From Clostridium sp. CAG:440 (GTDB taxonomy: Bacteria > Bacillota > Clostridia > TANB77 > CAG-508), in contig FR898653.1 of NCBI GenBank assembly GCA_000437215.1, forward strand, positions 1 through 45,413: 45,413 bases of DNA. Reading direction: 5' to 3'. The notes below the pieces were generated by a model. It ran no database searches. It worked only from the letters and a program-made list of their open reading frames with translations, and had not been told where the DNA came from. The position numbers were made by a program, and so were the translations under genes. Shown in pieces: positions 1 to 9,788 of this stretch (position 1 is its first letter; each line of letters starts with the position of its first letter).

Positions 1-3000
1 GTAGGAAGTACAACAGGAAAAGTATTAGGAACAAATAAGGAAAGTGTAAACTTTGGAACACAAGTAACAGGTGCAAGTAAAGGAACTGATACAACAGAAG
101 GTGCATATTATAAAGGCTACTTATATGACAGTTCAACAACAGCAACAGTAACAACAAGTGGAGCAACAGTATACAGAATATTTAAACCAAGTACTAATAC
201 AAAATATACAGTAAGTCGTTATTTAGAAAATGCAAATGACAATACATATACTTTATATGATACAACTACAAAAACAGGAACAACAGATAGTACACTTACA
301 CTAAGTACAGAAGCTAAAAGCTTAGAAATAGCAAATACAACATTTGCTGGAGGAAACTTAGTAGGAGGAACATCAGGTGTTGGAACAGCTATTACAAGCA
401 CAACTGTAAAACCAGATGGTAGTACAAAAATTTACTTATATTACACAAGAAATAAATTTACTTTAGAATTAAGTAAAAATGACTATATTTCAAGTGTGAC
501 AGGAGCTGGAAGTTATAAATGGGGACAAAATGTAACTATAAAAGCAAATGTAAAAGCAAATGATATTTATTATATATATGGCTTTGCAAATTGGACAAAA
601 GACGGTGTGCAATATGAAACAGAAAGCACAAAACAATTTTCAATGGGAACACAAAATCTATCATTGGTTGCAAATGGTAAAATAGTACAAGGTCAAGAAT
701 ATACAGTAACATTTGAACCAAAAGGTGGAACAATTACAACAAATACTAAAAAGGTAAATTACTCATCTACATATGGAAATTTACCAGCAGTAAATGGACA
801 AGAAGGCTTAACTGCAAAAACATACACATTAACATATAATTATAAATACACAGGAAAGGTAAATTCTAGTAAACAATATGCATGTAGCTTAAATGGTTGG
901 TATAAAGAAGAAGCATATACAAATATTGTAACTAGTGCATCAAAAGTAACAACAGCAAGTAATCATACATTATATGCAAAATGGAATAATCCAAGTGTGA
1001 CATTGGAAACACCTGTAAGGGCTGGATATACATTTGATGGATGGTATACAGATGAAAGCTTAAAAACAAAAGCAGGAAATGGTGGAGCAAGTTACAGTAT
1101 TGGAACAAATACAACATTATATGCAAAATGGATCGCAAATACAGATACAAAATATACAGTTGTACACAAAAAGATGAATTTAGATGGAACATATCCAGAA
1201 GGAAATTCACCAATAGCTGGAAAAGTAGAAGTTGTAGAAAAAGCAGGAACAACAGATAGTAATGTAACACCAGAAACTAATACATATACTGGATTTACAG
1301 CACCTGAAAAACAAACAGTAACAATAAAAGGTGATGGAACAACAGTAGTTGTGTATGAATATTCTAGAAATAAATATACATTTACATTAGGATCTTTGAC
1401 AGGTGTAAGTAATGCTGGAAGTACAGCTACTGGAAGTTATTATTATGAAACTGCAATTACATTAAAAGCAACAGTAAATACAGGTTATACATGGAGCAAA
1501 TGGGAAAGCAGTAATACAAGTATGCAAGCTAATATAACTGGACAATCAGGAAGCTTTACAATGCCAGCAGGAAATATTACAATGACACCAAAAGTTACTG
1601 CAAATACATATACAGTAAACTATAATGGAAATGGAGCAACAGGAGGAACGACTGCAAGTTCAACACATACATATGACAAAGCACAAAACTTAACATTAAA
1701 TGGCTATGAAAGACAGTATACAGTAACATTTAATGGAAATTATGAAGGAAGCACAAGCCAAACAGCAAAATCAACATATGCATTTAAAGATTGGAATTTA
1801 AAAAATGATGGAACAGGAAATGCATATACAAATGGACAAAGTGTAACAAACTTAACAAGTACTAACAATGGAACTGTGACATTATATGCTATGTGGGATA
1901 ATACTGTAAGTAGTGCTAAAGTAACATTACCAACACTTACAAGAGCAAATTATGTATTTGAAGGTTGGTATAAAGAACAAGCGACTACAACACTTGTTGG
2001 AACAGCTGGAAACACATATACTCCAAGTGGAAATATAACATTATATGCAAAATGGTCTTTAGCAAATTATAGTGTAACAACTAAAAATGGTTCATATTAC
2101 TTTAAAACTCTTGCAGAAGCTGTAGCAAAAGCAGATAGTGATGGATCAACAATAACAATATTACAAACAAATACAGATGTATCTACTGTAATAATTGATA
2201 AAAATGTAACGATAAATACTAATGGAAAAACAGTTACAAGAAATGCAACAATTACCGTAAATAATGCAAAAACAGTAACAATTAATGGTACAGGAGGATT
2301 TACAACATCTGCTACTAATACATTTACATTAAATGGAGGAAATTTAACAGTAAATGATGGAACAATTTATTCAAGTGGAGCTGTAGCAATAGGACAAACA
2401 GGTGCTGGAACAATTAATATATTAGGAGGAACAATAAAAGGTAAAACAGCGGCAATTAGTAGTTTGAAAGCTGCAACTGTAAATATAGGAAATAACAGTA
2501 ACTCTATAGTAAGTGCTGAAGCTCCTGTAATAGAGGCAACAGCAGGCTATGGTATAAATTTAACAGGAACAAACTCAAAACTAAACTTTAATTGCGGAGT
2601 TATAAAAGGTACATCAAAGACTACATATAATGGAATAGATGTTGCATTTAATGTAGCAGGGTCAAAAACATATAGAAGCGGTTATGGAGCAAAAACAACT
2701 TTAGCAAATTCAGTTTATAGTACAATATTAGTAAAGGCAACAATTGCAGTAAATCCAACGCAAGTATATTTAAATACTACAACAAATAAAACAAAAGTTT
2801 TAACAATAACAGGAGCTTCTTTAGGAACATTAAGCTATTCAACTAATGATGCAAATATTGCAACAATAAGTAATGGAACAATAACTGCATTAAAACAAGG
2901 TGAATGTACAATAACAGTAAAAGAAGCAAATGCAGGATTAACAGCAACATGTAAAGTAATAGTAGATGATATACTTCCTGTTTGGACAATAGAAGTTGAG

Positions 3001-3012
3001 TCTGTAGAATAA
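1..3012 (+). CDS. Large repeat-rich surface protein, 3' part (InlB-B-type repeats, beta-helix-like tract, Big_2 domain)
   Basis: The reading frame is open from the first base, so the start lies outside the window; 1,003 codons are seen. Threonine/asparagine-rich extracellular sequence contains at least four units ending in TLYAKW or TLYAMW (around residues 323, 373, 627 and 680), typical of the Listeria-Bacteroides InlB B-repeat family. They are interspersed with KYTV...YYTRNKFT-type modules resembling MucBP-like repeats. Residues ~690-910 hold short repeated turns rich in NGGNLTVNDGTI-like motifs, suggesting a right-handed beta-helix. Residues ~915-996 look like a Big_2 (bacterial Ig-like group 2) domain, with ISNGTITALKQGECTITV. 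There is no LPXTG motif or C-terminal membrane anchor, so how it is held at the surface is unknown. A clear terminator follows. The role is probably adhesion or cell-envelope surface display, by family inference only. Confidence 0.85.
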   Translation, partial: VGSTTGKVLGTNKESVNFGTQVTGASKGTDTTEGAYYKGYLYDSSTTATVTTSGATVYRIFKPSTNTKYTVSRYLENANDNTYTLYDTTTKTGTTDSTLTLSTEAKSLEIANTTFAGGNLVGGTSGVGTAITSTTVKPDGSTKIYLYYTRNKFTLELSKNDYISSVTGAGSYKWGQNVTIKANVKANDIYYIYGFANWTKDGVQYETESTKQFSMGTQNLSLVANGKIVQGQEYTVTFEPKGGTITTNTKKVNYSSTYGNLPAVNGQEGLTAKTYTLTYNYKYTGKVNSSKQYACSLNGWYKEEAYTNIVTSASKVTTASNHTLYAKWNNPSVTLETPVRAGYTFDGWYTDESLKTKAGNGGASYSIGTNTTLYAKWIANTDTKYTVVHKKMNLDGTYPEGNSPIAGKVEVVEKAGTTDSNVTPETNTYTGFTAPEKQTVTIKGDGTTVVVYEYSRNKYTFTLGSLTGVSNAGSTATGSYYYETAITLKATVNTGYTWSKWESSNTSMQANITGQSGSFTMPAGNITMTPKVTANTYTVNYNGNGATGGTTASSTHTYDKAQNLTLNGYERQYTVTFNGNYEGSTSQTAKSTYAFKDWNLKNDGTGNAYTNGQSVTNLTSTNNGTVTLYAMWDNTVSSAKVTLPTLTRANYVFEGWYKEQATTTLVGTAGNTYTPSGNITLYAKWSLANYSVTTKNGSYYFKTLAEAVAKADSDGSTITILQTNTDVSTVIIDKNVTINTNGKTVTRNATITVNNAKTVTINGTGGFTTSATNTFTLNGGNLTVNDGTIYSSGAVAIGQTGAGTINILGGTIKGKTAAISSLKAATVNIGNNSNSIVSAEAPVIEATAGYGINLTGTNSKLNFNCGVIKGTSKTTYNGIDVAFNVAGSKTYRSGYGAKTTLANSVYSTILVKATIAVNPTQVYLNTTTNKTKVLTITGASLGTLSYSTNDANIATISNGTITALKQGECTITVKEANAGLTATCKVIVDDILPVWTIEVESVE

Positions 3013-3014
3013 AA

Positions 3015-3059
3015 TAAAAAATCAGAATTTAAGATTATAATTAAATTCTGATTTTTTTA
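3015..3059 (+). terminator. Rho-independent terminator
   Basis: Inverted repeat ATCAGAATTTA / TAAATTCTGAT followed by a run of T, directly after the stop of the first surface-protein gene. Confidence 0.85.
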
Positions 3060-3090
3060 TTTTTTATACAAAAAAGTCGAAAAAAGCTTA

Positions 3091-3109
3091 CGCAAATAAG
3101 AAATTTGCG
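3091..3109. repeat. Short perfect hairpin in the upstream region of the MBG surface-protein gene
   Basis: CGCAAAT-aagaa-ATTTGCG forms a perfect 7-bp stem. The surrounding 3060-3230 stretch has no gene. It contains a GTCGAAAA motif and a CGTAATAAAAATGTAA stretch that recur in the same order upstream of the dockerin-protein gene at 41360-41400. I do not recognise a known riboswitch here. Confidence 0.5.
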
Positions 3110-3230
3110 GATTATGTCAAAAATTACGTAATAAAAATGTAAACAAAACTTAATATATGACATCAAAACACGGCAAATAAGCATCCCTAGTATGATAAAA
3201 GGCAGTTTTAAATACAATAAAATACCTATA

Positions 3231-3259
3231 TTGATTTTAATAAATTAAGAACTTAAAAT
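3231..3259 (+). promoter_or_regulatory. SigmaA-type promoter
   Basis: TTGATT (3231-3236), 17-bp spacer, TAAAAT (3254-3259), about 50 bp upstream of the ATG at 3309. The gene has an AAGGGAAGG ribosome binding site. Confidence 0.6.
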
Positions 3260-3308
3260 ATATGTAGAAAATACTATTTTTAAATGTTGCGAAGGGAAGG
3301 TATTTATA

Positions 3309-6300
3309 ATGCTAAGCAAATTAAAAAAATTAAAATTAAACAAAATTGCAATTATTAGTATATCTATATTGATAAGCCTAGCCTTATGTTTTGGCTTTTT
3401 TTATGCAGCACTTATAAACCAAGAAAAACAAAAAATGGAAGTAAGTGTACTAGAAATAAGTCCATACACAGAAGAATTATCAATTGCTGGAAAAGAAATT
3501 ACACAAAACTATGCAGTTACAACAATTAATGGCAAGAAGTATATTAATAATTTAAACACAGTAAAATTATTGTTAAAAGGAACCGACGAAAACTATAGCG
3601 GGAATAGCTTAACTGCTAGCAATATAGTCGTTAAAGTTGGAGGTAGTGTTGTTACACCAAAAACAAAAACACTTGGAAGTGCACAAAATATAACAAATGG
3701 TGTTCAATATGAATTAACATTAGCAGGAATACCTGGAAATGGTGTTTTAACTGTTGAAGTTGATGCTAATACCTTAACAGATAAATCACAAAATAAAAAT
3801 ATATTAACAAAATTTGATTCTAAAATAGAGGTTGACAATACTGCACCTACAATAGCTGCAAGTGATATAACATATGGCGATACATTACAAATTACATTAT
3901 CAGACAGTAGTTCATTAGTTAATAAGTGGGCTATTACATCAAGTAATGTTTTACCAACAACAGGATGGAACGAGATTACTCAAACTCAAAAACAAACTGT
4001 AACAAAAACAGGATTAACAGTTGGAACATATTATATTTGGGCAAAAGATTCAGTAGAAAATGTTAGCTCAAAAAGTATTAAAGTTACAGGCAAATCAATA
4101 GATAATAGTTCAATTAGCGTAGCATTAAATCCAACAACTTATACATATGATGGAACAGAAAAAAAACCAGGTGTTACTGTAAAAGATGGGACAAATACAT
4201 TAACAGTTGGAACAGATTATTCATTTGTATATTCAAATAATATTAATGCAGGAACAGGAAAAGTAACAATAACAGGAAAGGGAAATTATACAGGAACTAA
4301 GGTTGTAAATTTTACAATAAATAAAAGAACATTAACAGTAAAAGCAGAAGCAAAATCCAAAACATATGGGGCAGGAGATCCAGGATTAACATATACATAT
4401 AGTAATCAAGTAAGTGGACAAACACCAAAATTTAGTGGAGCATTATCAAGAGCTGAAGGGGAAAATGTAGGAATATATGCAATAAATAAAAATACATTAG
4501 TGTTGGTAGATAATTCACCATTTTGGGCAAATAATTATGCATTATCTTATGTGGGGGCAAACTTAACAATAACTGCAAAGAATGCAAGCACATTTACTGC
4601 AACATTAAATCCAACAAGTTACACATATGATGGAACAGAAAAGAAACCAAGTGTTACTGTAAAAGATGGAGAAAATTTATTAGCAGTAGGAACAGATTAT
4701 TCATTCGTATATTCAGATAATATAAATGCAGGAACAGGAAAAGTAACAATAACAGGAAAGGGAAATTATACAGGAACAAAAGTATTAAATTTTACAATAA
4801 ATAAAAGAGCAATAACAGTAAAAGCAGCAGACGGATCAAAAACATATGATGGAGCAGCGCTAACAAATGCAGCAGTAACATTAACAGAAGGAACATTAGT
4901 AAGTGGACAGAGCTTAACAGCAACAGCAACAGGAAGTATAACAAATGTAGGAAGTACAGCAAATACAGTAAGTAGTGCAGTAGTAAAAAGTGGAACAACA
5001 GATGTAAGTGGAAATTATACAATAACAAAAACAAATGGAACATTAACAGTAAATAAAAGAACATTAACAGTAAAAGCAGAAGCAAAATCAAAAACATATG
5101 GAGCAGGAGATCCGGAATTAACATATACATGTAGTAATCAAGTAAGTGAGCAAACACCAAAATTTAGTGGAACATTATCAAGAGATGCAGGAGAAAATGT
5201 AGGAACATATGAAATAAAACAAAATACATTAGCCCTAGCAGATAATTCACCATTTTTAGCAAATAATTATACAATAGCATATATAGGTGCAAATTTAACA
5301 ATAAATAAAGCAGCCACAGCAACAGCAGCGGCAGCAGACAAAACATATAATGGAGCGAGCCAAACAGGAGTAACAGGAAGTTATGTAAGTTGGGCAAACT
5401 CAACAACAGGAATTGATGCAGGAAGCTATACAGCAATAGCAACCCCAGATGAAAACCATGCATGGAGTGATGGAACAACAGCAGCCAAGAGCATAACATG
5501 GACAATGTCAGCAAAAGAAGTAGCAGTAACATGGGGAACAACAATATTTACATATAATGGATCAGCGCAAGGACCAACAGCAAGTGCGGAAAGTGGAGTA
5601 ACAGGAGAAACAATAAATGTAACAAGAACAACAGGAACAAACGCAGGAAGCTATACATCAACAGCAAGCATATCAAGTGTAACAGGAGGAAGAGCAAAGG
5701 CTGGAAATTACAAATTAATAGGAGCTACAAAAGCATTTACAATAAATAGAGCAGCAACAGCAACAGCAGCAGCAGTAAACAAAACATATAATGGAGAAAG
5801 CCAAACAGGAGTAACAGGAAATTATGTAAGTTGGGGAGGAACGACAGCAGGAATAGATGCAGGAAGTTATACAGCAACAGCAACCCCAAATGAAAACTAT
5901 GCATGGAGTGATGGAACAACAGCAATAAAGAGTATAACATGGACAATGTCAGCAAAAGAAGTAGCAGTAACATGGGGAACAACAACAACATTTATATATA
6001 ATGGAGTAGCACAAGGGCCAACAGCAAGTGCAGAAAGTGGAGTAACAGGAGAAACAATAAATATAACAAGGACAACAGGAACAAACGCAGGAAGCTATAC
6101 ATCAACAGCAAGCATATCAAGTGTAACAGGAGGAAGAGCAAAGGCTGGAAATTACAAATTAACAGAAAATACAAAAGCATTTATAATAAATAGAGCAACA
6201 ACAGCAACAGCAGCAGTAGCAGACAAAACATATAATGGAGAAAGCCAAACAGGAGTAACAGGAAATTACGTGAGTTGGGGAGGAACAACAGCCGGAATAG

Positions 6301-9297
6301 ATGCAGGAAGCTATACAGCAACAGCAACCCCAGATGAAAACCATGCATGGAGTGATGGAACAACAGCAGCAAAGAATATAACATGGACAATGTCGGCAAA
6401 AGAAGTAGCAGTAACATGGGAAACAATAACATTTACATATAATGGAGCAGCACAAGGACCAACAGCAACTGCAGAAAGTGGAGTAACAGGAGAAACAATA
6501 AATATAACAAGGACAACAGGAACAAACGCAGGAAGCTATACATCAACAGCAAGCATATCAAGTGTAACAGGAGGAAGAGCAAAGGCTGGAAATTACAAAT
6601 TAACAGAAAATACAAAAGCATTTATAATAAATAGAGCAACAACAGCAACAGCAGCAGTAGCAGACAAAACATATAATGGAGAAAGCCAAACAGGAGTAAC
6701 AGGAAATTACGTGAGTTGGGGAGGAACAACAGCCGGAATAGATGCAGGAAGCTATACAGCAACAGCAACCCCAGATGAAAACCATGCATGGAGTGATGGA
6801 ACAACAGCAGCAAAGAATATAACATGGACAATGTCGGCAAAAGAAGTAGCAGTAACATGGGAAACAATAACATTTACATATAATGGAGCAGCACAAGGAC
6901 CAACAGCAACTGCAGAAAGTGGAGTAACAGGAGAAACAATAAATATAACAAGAACAACAGGAACAAATGCAGGAAGTTACACATCAACAGCAAGCATATC
7001 AAGTGTAGCAGGAGGAAGAGCTAAAGCTGAAAACTATAAATTAACAGGGGCTGCAAAAGCGTTTACAATAAATAAAGCAAATTTAACATTGACATTTAGT
7101 GAAAACAGTGGAAGTGTAAGTTACCAAAATGGAACAGGTTTATTTACAGTTACACCATCTGGTTATGTAGATTCAGAAACTGGAACATTGAGCGTTACAA
7201 GTGAAAATACGGATTATATAACGGTTACAAGCGAAAATGCAGCAACGGCAAAGAATAATACAGCTGTAACTGTAGGCTATAAAGCAAATCAGTATACTTC
7301 TTCAAAAATAAATATAATAGTATCTATAGCAGCAACTACAAATTATAATGGGGTTTCTAAAAATTATGAAATAACTATAAGTGATTCAATTGCACCAACA
7401 ATTAGAGTAAGTAGTAATACAACTTATGCAAAATCACAAAATGTAACAATTACTTTAAGTGATGAAGGAAGCGGCCTTGCAGCAGGAACATATGGAATAA
7501 CATATGTTGGAATTCCTGCAACAAATGGATCAATAACATCTAAATCATTAAGTATTATTGTTTCTACATCGGGAATTAAAAGTGCATCAACAAGTGTAAC
7601 TGTAAGTGATGGAACTGGAATTTATGATGGAACTGCAATAGTACAAAGTATTGTAAAGGATGTTTCAGGAAATTCATTAGCAGCAGGAACTAGTGTTACA
7701 GGAGAACAATATCTTGATAATACAGCACCAGAATTATCTGACTTTAAATATGCTATTTCAACTTCTAAGCCGACTCAATGGCAAGCAGCAAGTTATAAAA
7801 TTAGATTTAATATAACTGAAGATCATTCAGGAGTGGCTGGCTTTTTCGTAACAGGTGATATGAGTACTTCTTTATCATCAACAAGTAGTAATTGGATTAG
7901 TTATACAAGTAAAACAATAGATATTACTATTTCTTATGGTCCAACAATGAGAATTTGGTTAAAAGATAATGCTGGTAATGTATCATATAAGAATTTTTCA
8001 TTATCACCAGTTGCAGTATCTACTGAAACAGATTGTTACGTGCTATATCCAACATTACAATCTGCAATAGGAACGGCTTCAAGTAATAGTGATTTGCGGA
8101 AATGGAACTGTTTCTGGAACAGTTACATTATTAAAAAATGTTAAAGAAAAAATTAATAATAAGAGAACAGATAAAACTATAACCGTTTCTTTAGGGACTT
8201 ATAGAGTGGAATGGAGTGATGATAATACATATGTAATATATAATTATGGAAAGTTAACTCTTAGAGGAACATCATCAACTAGTCAGGCTAATATAGGTTC
8301 AACACAATATTCAAATACAAATGGAATATATAATGGTAGTAATGGAACTTTAATATGTTGGTATCTAAGCTTTAATTCTTATAAGACATCATTGAGTAAT
8401 AATGGAACTGCATATATATATTATTCTGATATGAGTCCAGTAAGTTCAAATGCAATATATTCTAGTGGAGGAACTATTGATTTATCAGGTTCAACGTTGG
8501 GCGTGCAAGGCTCAAATTCTCCAACAGTAAGAATTATAAATACAACTTTGAATTTTAAATCTGGAACAATTACATCAGCATTGGGGGGAAAAGCTATATA
8601 TGCTTCAGACGCATCAGTATTAAATGTATCAGGAGGTACAATATCAAGTGATACAAGGACTTCATGTAAAGATACATTGATAGGAGTTTTTGGCGATAGT
8701 TCAAAAATGAATATGACTGGTGGAACAATAAATAATACAAAACATAATATGGCAGTTGCAGTTGATGGGCAATCATCATTTACCATGAGTGGAGGAACTA
8801 TTAATGCATCTTCTGCCCATGCATTAAAAACGCAATCTAAAGCAAATCCGTCTATACTAATAAATGGAGGAACAATTACTCAAACAACATCTCCTAAAAG
8901 TAATGGAACCTGGTGTGCAATTTTGGCAGAAATGAATGATACAAGTACAAGTAGTAGAAATTATATAAATATAAATGGTGGTAAAATTAGTTCTAAATAT
9001 TCATGCGTAATAGGAATAAGTGATGCAGGAACTGGTAGAGCAGCAATAACAATTGGAAATATTTCTACAACATATACAAATTCAACACCTGAATTAATAT
9101 CATATGAATCATATATAGTTGATGCTTCTAAGACACCAAATAAACCAAGTGTGTATTTTTACAATGGCAGTATGACATCAAAGCAAAGTAGTTATAATAA
9201 CAATTGTAATGCTTATGTAAGATCAGGATATAGTAGAAAATCAAATTATGGTTCACCACATGGTGCATATTATTATCATACATTAACAAAAAATTAA
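3309..9297 (+). CDS. Giant secreted surface protein with MBG-like repeats and beta-helix tail, needing a +1 frameshift at CGG
   Basis: The 0-frame product ends at 8144 after ~1,611 residues. The sequence continues without a break in the +1 frame to 9297, giving ~1,995 residues if the C of CGG at 8097 is skipped (...SNSDL-GNGTVSG...). The N-terminus has a Lys-rich start and a hydrophobic segment (residues ~13-33), consistent with a signal peptide or signal anchor. Residues ~268-660 hold repeats such as YTYDGTEKKPGVTVKDG and KRTLTVKAEAKSKTYGAGD, characteristic of MBG-family modules. Four ~147-residue repeats follow (666-1252), the middle pair partly identical at DNA level. Next come Ig-like domains (~1,250-1,590), then a tail of SGGTI/NGGTI turns resembling a pectin-lyase-type beta-helix. 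There is no sortase motif. It probably acts in adhesion or as an envelope surface layer. If the shift does not occur, the whole beta-helix tail is lost. Confidence 0.8.
6029..6952 (+). repeat. Perfect 441-bp-period tandem duplication inside the MBG repeat region
   Basis: Bases 6029-6511 are identical to 6470-6952 by direct comparison (483 bp, offset 441 bp = 147 codons). The first differences lie just outside, at 6028/6469 and 6512/6953. The neighbouring repeat units (about 5306-5741 and 5742-6184) are clearly diverged, so this is a recent duplication. Confidence 0.95.
8094..8100 (+). other. Putative +1 frameshift site UUG CGG A
   Basis: In the 0 frame, TTG (8094) is followed by CGG (8097) and about 15 further codons to a TAA. 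Omitting C8097 and reading GGA as Gly joins the upstream protein to the beta-helix tail in the +1 frame. It matches the sites at 17555 (identical heptamer and downstream AA) and 26756 (CUU CGG A). The in-frame CGG is the only one in this gene. Confidence 0.7.
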
Positions 9298-9364
9298 AAG
9301 CTAATTTAGAGTTGAACTCTGTTAAAAAAGCAATAAAAAATATATATAAAAATTTTTAAAAGTA

Positions 9365-9393
9365 TTGACTTTTCACAGTATTTTTGGTATTAT
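9365..9393 (+). promoter_or_regulatory. SigmaA promoter of the tRNA pair
   Basis: TTGACT (9365-9370), exactly 17 bp, TATTAT (9388-9393), 40 bp upstream of the first tRNA. The 9298-9432 gap otherwise holds only AT-rich sequence and a short AGAGTT/AACTCT inverted repeat without a T run. Confidence 0.8.
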
Positions 9394-9432
9394 TTTAAAT
9401 GCTTACTAATAAAATTTAGTATGCATTTAAAT

Positions 9433-9508
9433 GCGGGAATAGCTCAGTTGATAGAGCGCTGCCTTGCCAAGGCAGAGGTCGCGGGTTTGAGCCCCGTTTC
9501 CCGCTCCA
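9433..9508 (+). tRNA. tRNA-Gly (anticodon GCC)
   Basis: A cloverleaf can be folded: acceptor GCGGGAA/TTCCCGC, D-arm AGCTCAGTTGATAGAGC, anticodon stem CTGCC/GGCAG around TTGCCAA, T-arm with GGTTTGAGCC, and encoded CCA at 9506-9508. The anticodon GCC reads GGC/GGU. The anticodon loop has a normal seven bases, so this tRNA is not a candidate for quadruplet decoding of the CGGA sites. Confidence 0.97.
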
Positions 9509-9555
9509 AAATATTGTGTTCTATTTTTAAAATAATGGAATATAATTAATTAAAT

Positions 9556-9630
9556 GGCGACATAGCCAAGTGGCTAAGGCACGAGTCTGCAAAACTCTGA
9601 TCCCCGGTTCGAATCCGGGTGTCGCCTCCA
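9556..9630 (+). tRNA. tRNA-Cys (anticodon GCA)
   Basis: Acceptor GGCGACA/TGTCGCC, anticodon stem GAGT/ACTC around CTGCAAA (anticodon GCA), T-arm CCCGGTTCGAATCCGGG, encoded CCA at the end. It lies 47 bp after tRNA-Gly and is probably cotranscribed from the same promoter. Confidence 0.97.
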
Positions 9631-9638
9631 AAAAATAA

Positions 9639-9682
9639 AACCTATTATTACGTGTTATTACGTTTTAATAGGTTCTATTTTT
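9639..9682 (+). terminator. Rho-independent terminator of the tRNA unit
   Basis: AACCTATTA / TAATAGGTT inverted repeat followed by CTATTTTTTT, nine bases after the tRNA-Cys CCA. Confidence 0.85.
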
Positions 9683-9727
9683 TTCTAAAAATAAGTACAA
9701 AAAAGTGAAATAATCGACAAAATACTA

Positions 9728-9756
9728 TTGACGATTTATATTTAAAATTATAAAAT
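9728..9756 (+). promoter_or_regulatory. SigmaA-type promoter for the coiled-coil gene
   Basis: TTGACG (9728-9733), 17 bp, TAAAAT (9751-9756). A TCGACA sequence (reverse complement TGTCGA) lies just upstream at 9714-9719. Confidence 0.65.
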
Positions 9757-9788
9757 ATAGTCAATAAAAAATGAGAAGGAAAAAAGTT

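Noticed and set aside
3121..3230. Possible cyclic-di-GMP or other riboswitch upstream of the MBG protein.
   Set aside because: Fragments such as GGCAAA are present, but the order and pairing of the conserved elements do not fit the known consensus.
6159..6896. Antisense cysteine-rich open frames over the MBG repeats.
   Set aside because: They are reverse-strand shadows of GCA/ACA-rich repeat codons, appear twice at the 441-bp offset, and have no ribosome binding site.
5306..7066. CRISPR-like repeat array.
   Set aside because: The repeats are long, in frame and protein-coding, with no spacer structure.
8089..8144. Treating the surface-protein break, the YitT break and the glucan synthetase break as ordinary pseudogenes or three sequencing errors.
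   Set aside because: All three share Leu-CGG-A with the same single extra C, all restore a Leu-Gly junction, and no other in-frame CGG exists. Random errors or decay would not give this pattern. Read-level checking is still needed.
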